Positions 59,836-64,000 of a stretch of DNA of 64,000 nucleotides are shown here, piece after piece. The stretch covers positions 186,001-250,000 of the forward strand of contig VZSF01007301.1 in NCBI GenBank assembly GCA_013398295.1, read 5' to 3'. Within the stretch, counting starts at the first letter, position 1, and every line of letters starts with the position of its first letter. Under the pieces are notes generated by a model. It was not told the DNA's origin and did not search any database. It saw nothing but the letters and a program-made list of their open reading frames with translations. A program made the position numbers and the translations under genes. The DNA comes from Chionis minor. Taxonomy: Eukaryota; Chordata; Aves; Charadriiformes; Chionididae.

Positions 59836-62800
59836 TTGTATCAATATGCTTTCAGAATTAGTCTTTGAATTAAATTTTTTTTGAAGTTGATTGCATGCCC
59901 ATTCCAGCAATGCTGAAAAAAACCAAAGCTCACTGTCTCATTACAGCTTCTGGAAGTTTTACTATTAATGGGATCATGATTTGACACCTTGAATATGAAG
60001 AAATTTCTGCATGCTTTGATTAAAAGAGCTGTACTGTTTGTGCCTTTTGGGTCAGGCAGAGAGCCTTTTAAGATATTTTTTTTAAGTGTGCCAAATAGCA
60101 GATATGTCTTGTCTAGCATCTCCTGTTTGAGAAAACAGCTTGAGCTTTGTGTTCCAGAGCAATTTTCTGTCTTCCTGAATTAAACTTTTCTTGAGAAATG
60201 ATTGATCATCTTCAGTTCCAAGTCTCCTCTGACACAAAAAACTCATCAGATATGTAGGTCAGAGAATGAGAGTCCTACCCTGCTGTTTTACCAAAATAAT
60301 CAGTAAGTTAACGGGGTGGAATGTATAAAGATACCTAGCAAAATCAGTAAAGCTGGAAAACAGCTGTGTTTCAGGATGAATGTACACAGAGGTCTGTGTT
60401 TGGGAATGAGGAATTCTGAGACTTCCTTTTCAAGGGTGGCAAAGTTGTAAGTCATGATTGTAAAGGCACTCTAGAAACATTTCTTTTTTTTGTGCTGCAG
60501 AAACCAAAGACGGGGTTGAAAGTCTAGGACTCTGATAACAGGAGCTGAAAAGCTGTCTGTAAACTTTATTTTGATGATCGGGTAGAACTACCTCAACAAG
60601 AAAGGGTAGGGTTTTAACAGAAAGTCGTAGGTATATAATTACTGGTAAGGAAGGTATAAGACTGTATCAGTAAGGAGGAAAAATCTTGAAGGACGAGCAG
60701 TAACCAGGGCTCATGCCCATTCATCAGCCAGAGCCTGAGACCGGAGTTCTTTAAATTAGAGAACTTCAACCATGAGACACCATCAGGAAACACTGATGAG
60801 AGGATCAAAGCTGGATCTCATTTTGGACTTTGTCTTGGCAGGACTGTAAAGTTCAGTATTTTTTATTAACAGGGTGTAACTTACCACTGGGGGAAGAAAG
60901 AAGAGACAAAGTGTCCAGAGCTGTAAGCAGTATTTTCCTTTGCAGTGTTGCACCATGATAGGCAGCGGGATGCAAACTCAAAGTTTAGTTTTGTATAAAG
61001 TGAGGACAATGCATAGCATTCCCATTGAAGTCAGTGATCACACAGTACATAATAACACAGCGCACGTTCTCCAATTCTTTCTCCTCGTTATAGCATTTCA
61101 ACTATTTTCTAAGGTGTAAAGATGTACAGAATGAATTGCTGATTTATTTTTAAGACCCTAAAGCAGAGTCAACACAGTAGAAAAAAATAACTGAATTCAA
61201 GCACAGACACTGATAGCTTAAAAAGATTGGGTTTGTGGTCCACACAGAATGCTGCAACTGCTTGTAAAAAGGATGTGAGAAAAATATTTCTAAATAGGTT
61301 GAGAACATTTAGGCTCAGTAGATATTTATTTCTATGAAAAATAAAAGTCTGTCAACAAATGCACAGCAACAGAATAGTTTGAATGCTTTTTTTTTTTAAT
61401 ACTATCTTTTGTGTATCATTTCTCTTGTAAAATATGATAGGTCTTTCTCTATAGAATGATTGTGCCATCTAGATAATAGCTAGAGGTCTTTCCTCCTTTT
61501 TCTCTCTGCAGGAGCCAAATCACTCTGGAGTCTCACATATCAAGACAGTATCACCTTTGTGGGGCCTGAGCATGAACTGACTCTCATTATTTTGCCAAGA
61601 TATACACAATACTGCTGAAAAGTATATAATAACTTAGGAAACCATTAACAAGTTTATGGTAGTCATAGACTCAGACGTTTCTAGGTCAGCATAAGATTTC
61701 TGCTGTCAAGAGTTCCCAAGCCTCTAGATGATGCTGTAAAGAAAGATTCACTCACTGTACTTGAACACAGAGTGAGAGAGAAAGTGAGAGTACTTTAGCC
61801 TATTTCTTTGCTAGCTTGGTTCCTTATCTGTTTTCTGAAAGCTGCTGGAAAGCAACAGAGATTTAGCTGCCAGGTCTAAACTGCAGGGGTGGAATTGGCA
61901 GTAGTAAAAGCAAAAAGATTCAGCAAATAAAAGATAATATAGATCGTCTCCTGTTGTGCCTGTTTTCAAATTACTGTGTTTAAATGAAGTTCTTGTTCTG
62001 CAAGCTGTCTTTAGTCTCTCGCTTGCTGGCCTCCAATGACCTTTCTCTGATTTTCTTTTCCCTTTACAGTTTCACGGCATTGCAAACTTCTATCTGCTTT
62101 TCTGGTACTTTAAATATGGAAAAATTCAGTGCATACTTTTAATCCTATGGGAAGTCTGATCTCAGTTTCTAGCTGTTTAGGCGACAAAATACGGTGTAAT
62201 GCCTTTTGTTATAGATGACTGTATGATTTTCAACTTGTGAATATGAATATTTGTATACTGAAATTCTCACTCTGCATCTTCTTCCTCTACCTGTATAATT
62301 ATTACTGGCGATAAAAATCTAAATCTCTTGTGTTAGAGGGTGGAATCAATGTTAAGATCATGTTTCTCACTTTCTTCAGTAGTTGTATGAGAATTGTGAA
62401 AAGTTCCTAATCAGATTCAATGGGACAAATGTGAATGATTTTATTCTTCTTATTTTTGTAAATTTGTCCTAACATGAATGTATCTCATCTAAATTTTGGT
62501 GGTATTCCTTGACATATTTTTCCTAGGCCTCTTTGTTGACAGACATGACTGAAAAGAAAAAAATCATTAGTAATGTGTAATTGAAGAAAAGTGCTGTGGA
62601 GTTTTGTTTTTATTTCTTTCGTGTTGGGGTTTTTGGTTGGTTTATTTATTTATTCATTTATTTTGCATTACTTCTTAAGTTTTGTGACAGCCTCTAAGGC
62701 TTTTTCTGAAGTCTGTGGAAGCTGTTGAAGATTTGGCAGAGACTTGAGGTATGTTTGAGGCTTGTGTTCATCTGAAATTTGTTTGCCTAACACAATGGCA

Positions 62801-63337
62801 GCATGAGGGCTGTAGTCTTGAGGAATGGTAGTTAGCAATGACAGTGTGAGCCTGGTGAGCTAAATCATTCCAGGATGACAGTTCCTTTGACGTGTGGGAT
62901 TAAATGGAGGTCAGAAGTCTAGAGCAAGTAATTCTTGAAAGGTTGCCTCATGTAGAGTGAGGGACCAAGGATCAAGAGCCTTGCATGTTAGTCTCTTTGT
63001 CACTATGTCATTGGTGAGGATTGTTAGAGGGTCTCTACAATTAAAATCCCTTTAATTCAATGTAGAGTTCTAGAAGTATCCAAGGAACTCATGTAATGTT
63101 TAAAGTAATTAGGCTCATAATGCTGCCAGGCTTACAAAAGCCATAGGCCCAGAGAGTACCTTTCCTGAGATACTTGAACACCTACAGCAAAATAACAAAC
63201 TGAATTTTGATTTCCCAAGTCTGATGTCTCTACACAAATCAGTATTTACTCTTTTTTCCACTTCTGGTTAAACTGCTCATTCCAGGAATTTGAATTGCAC
63301 CACTTTACCTGCGTGTAGTAATGAGTTCCAAGTCAAG
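59836..63337. other. AT-rich unique DNA, no gene seen
   Basis: A CCCATTGAAGTCAGTG word near 61021-61037 again resembles the palindrome core. A TTTATTTATTTATTCATTTA run lies at about 62640-62665. No coding signal. Confidence 0.5.
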
Positions 63338-63447
63338 ACTTGGCACTTAGGGACATGGTTTAGTGGTGGACTTGGCCGTGTTAGATTTACAGTTGGTCTT
63401 GATGATCCTAAAGGTCTGTTCCAACGTAAATGATTCTGTGATTCTAA
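63338..63447 (+). mobile_element. CR1 LINE 3' end, different subfamily type
   Basis: Reads GGCACTTAGGGACATGGTTT, AGTGGTGGACTTGGCCGTGT, TAGATTTACAGTTGGTCTTG, ATGATCCTAAAGGTCTGTTCC and a tail GATTCTGTGATTCT. The TTTAGTGGTGGACTTGG block distinguishes it from the other CR1 copies, which carry CATGGCAGGGGGGTTGGAAC. Only about 110 bases of 3' UTR are present. Confidence 0.92.
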
Positions 63448-64000
63448 GTCTCAATACAAGTGTTCGGAATATGGATTGTTCAGCTTCTCTTCCTCTTTTT
63501 GTTAGTGTGAGATAGACCTAATTGAACTACCCTATTCATCCAACTATGAACAACAGTGAGAACTACATCTTGTAATGCAACTTGAGGGCCATGGGTGAAA
63601 GGCACATTATTCATGTTAATGTAATTTTTTAAGGAGAAATGCATACTTCTCCTAGCAGAGAACTTTTTGCAAAGTTGAAAGAGAAAGTAAAACTAAGTAT
63701 GAAAACCTAGGGATGTGTTCCTTCTCATTTTTAATACAAGCAGCCTTGTATGTTTGAGTAGTTTTGAAACCTACTCTGGTTTTTCATCTTTATTTTTAAC
63801 GACTTTCCTTCAGAGACACATATATATTATTCCTTTCACCTTCTGTTTCTTAGTGCTAGTGGGTCTCACAGTGCTTTTCATTCCTTTCTTTTCCCGTCCC
63901 AATGTGAAGTGTGGAGGGAGGTGAAGAGAAGCATGCTTCTTACCAACTGATAGTTATATAAAGCCACTCTTAAAAACTAGAAGAAATGCAGATCGTGTAA
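63448..64000. other. AT-rich unique DNA, no gene seen
   Basis: A hydrophobic frame of 69 codons (63715-63924) is Phe/Leu-rich because of T-rich sequence and has no other support. Confidence 0.5.

Noticed and set aside
1..64000. CRISPR arrays, tRNA or rRNA genes, bacterial-type operons
   Set aside because: No regularly spaced direct repeats, no full cloverleaf candidates and no gene clusters seen by eye on either strand.

Overview
The window is almost certainly a piece of a bird genome, and it is non-coding. The best evidence is several copies of the avian LINE CR1 that end in the typical tail (octamer ATTCTATG), namely at 4004-4427, 29156-29710, 47188-47284 and 63338-63447. A split LTR-type element of a kind familiar from birds (28733-29155 plus 29711-29886) supports this. 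The base composition is AT-rich, repeats are sparse, and many repeats are very old and decayed. I found no convincing host exon, tRNA, rRNA, CRISPR array or operon. The open frames are mostly short and chance-like, and the few protein-like ones lie in retroelement remains or are unassigned. The most likely setting is a gene desert or a very long intron.

Layout. 1-880: GC-rich segment, possibly an old LTR relative. 881-6000: AT-rich unique DNA with a perfect hairpin (3960-3989) directly before a CR1 3' end (4004-4427). 6000-6480: GC-richer block full of CTGAC/CTTGAC-like words. 6481-15830: unique AT-rich DNA with simple repeats and one palindromic dispersed element (8250-8325). 15830-16330: decayed protein-like stretch on the minus strand, unassigned. 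17465-17585: MIR-like SINE. 22-26 kb: unique DNA with A/C-rich and pyrimidine-rich tracts. 28.7-29.9 kb: LTR-type element interrupted by an internally deleted CR1. 30955-31490: second unassigned protein-like stretch on the minus strand. 41.1-44.1 kb: cluster of old retrotransposons, with a Ty3/Gypsy pol fossil (about 41090-41985), a TTTC microsatellite, a roughly 1.3 kb ancient CR1 (42545-43870) and another CR1 piece (43930-44115), the retroelement fossils all on the minus strand. 48955-49290: another ancient CR1 fragment. 49.3-63.3 kb: mainly unique AT-rich DNA with further palindromic repeats (52455-52545, 59790-59835) and small tandem repeats. 63338-63447: CR1 3' end.

No genes work together here. 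The content is a history of retrotransposon insertion and decay. The most unusual item is the Gypsy pol fossil, because Ty3/Gypsy elements are scarce in birds. I did not find a new functional system. Family assignments rest on recalled consensus features and were not checked by a database search.
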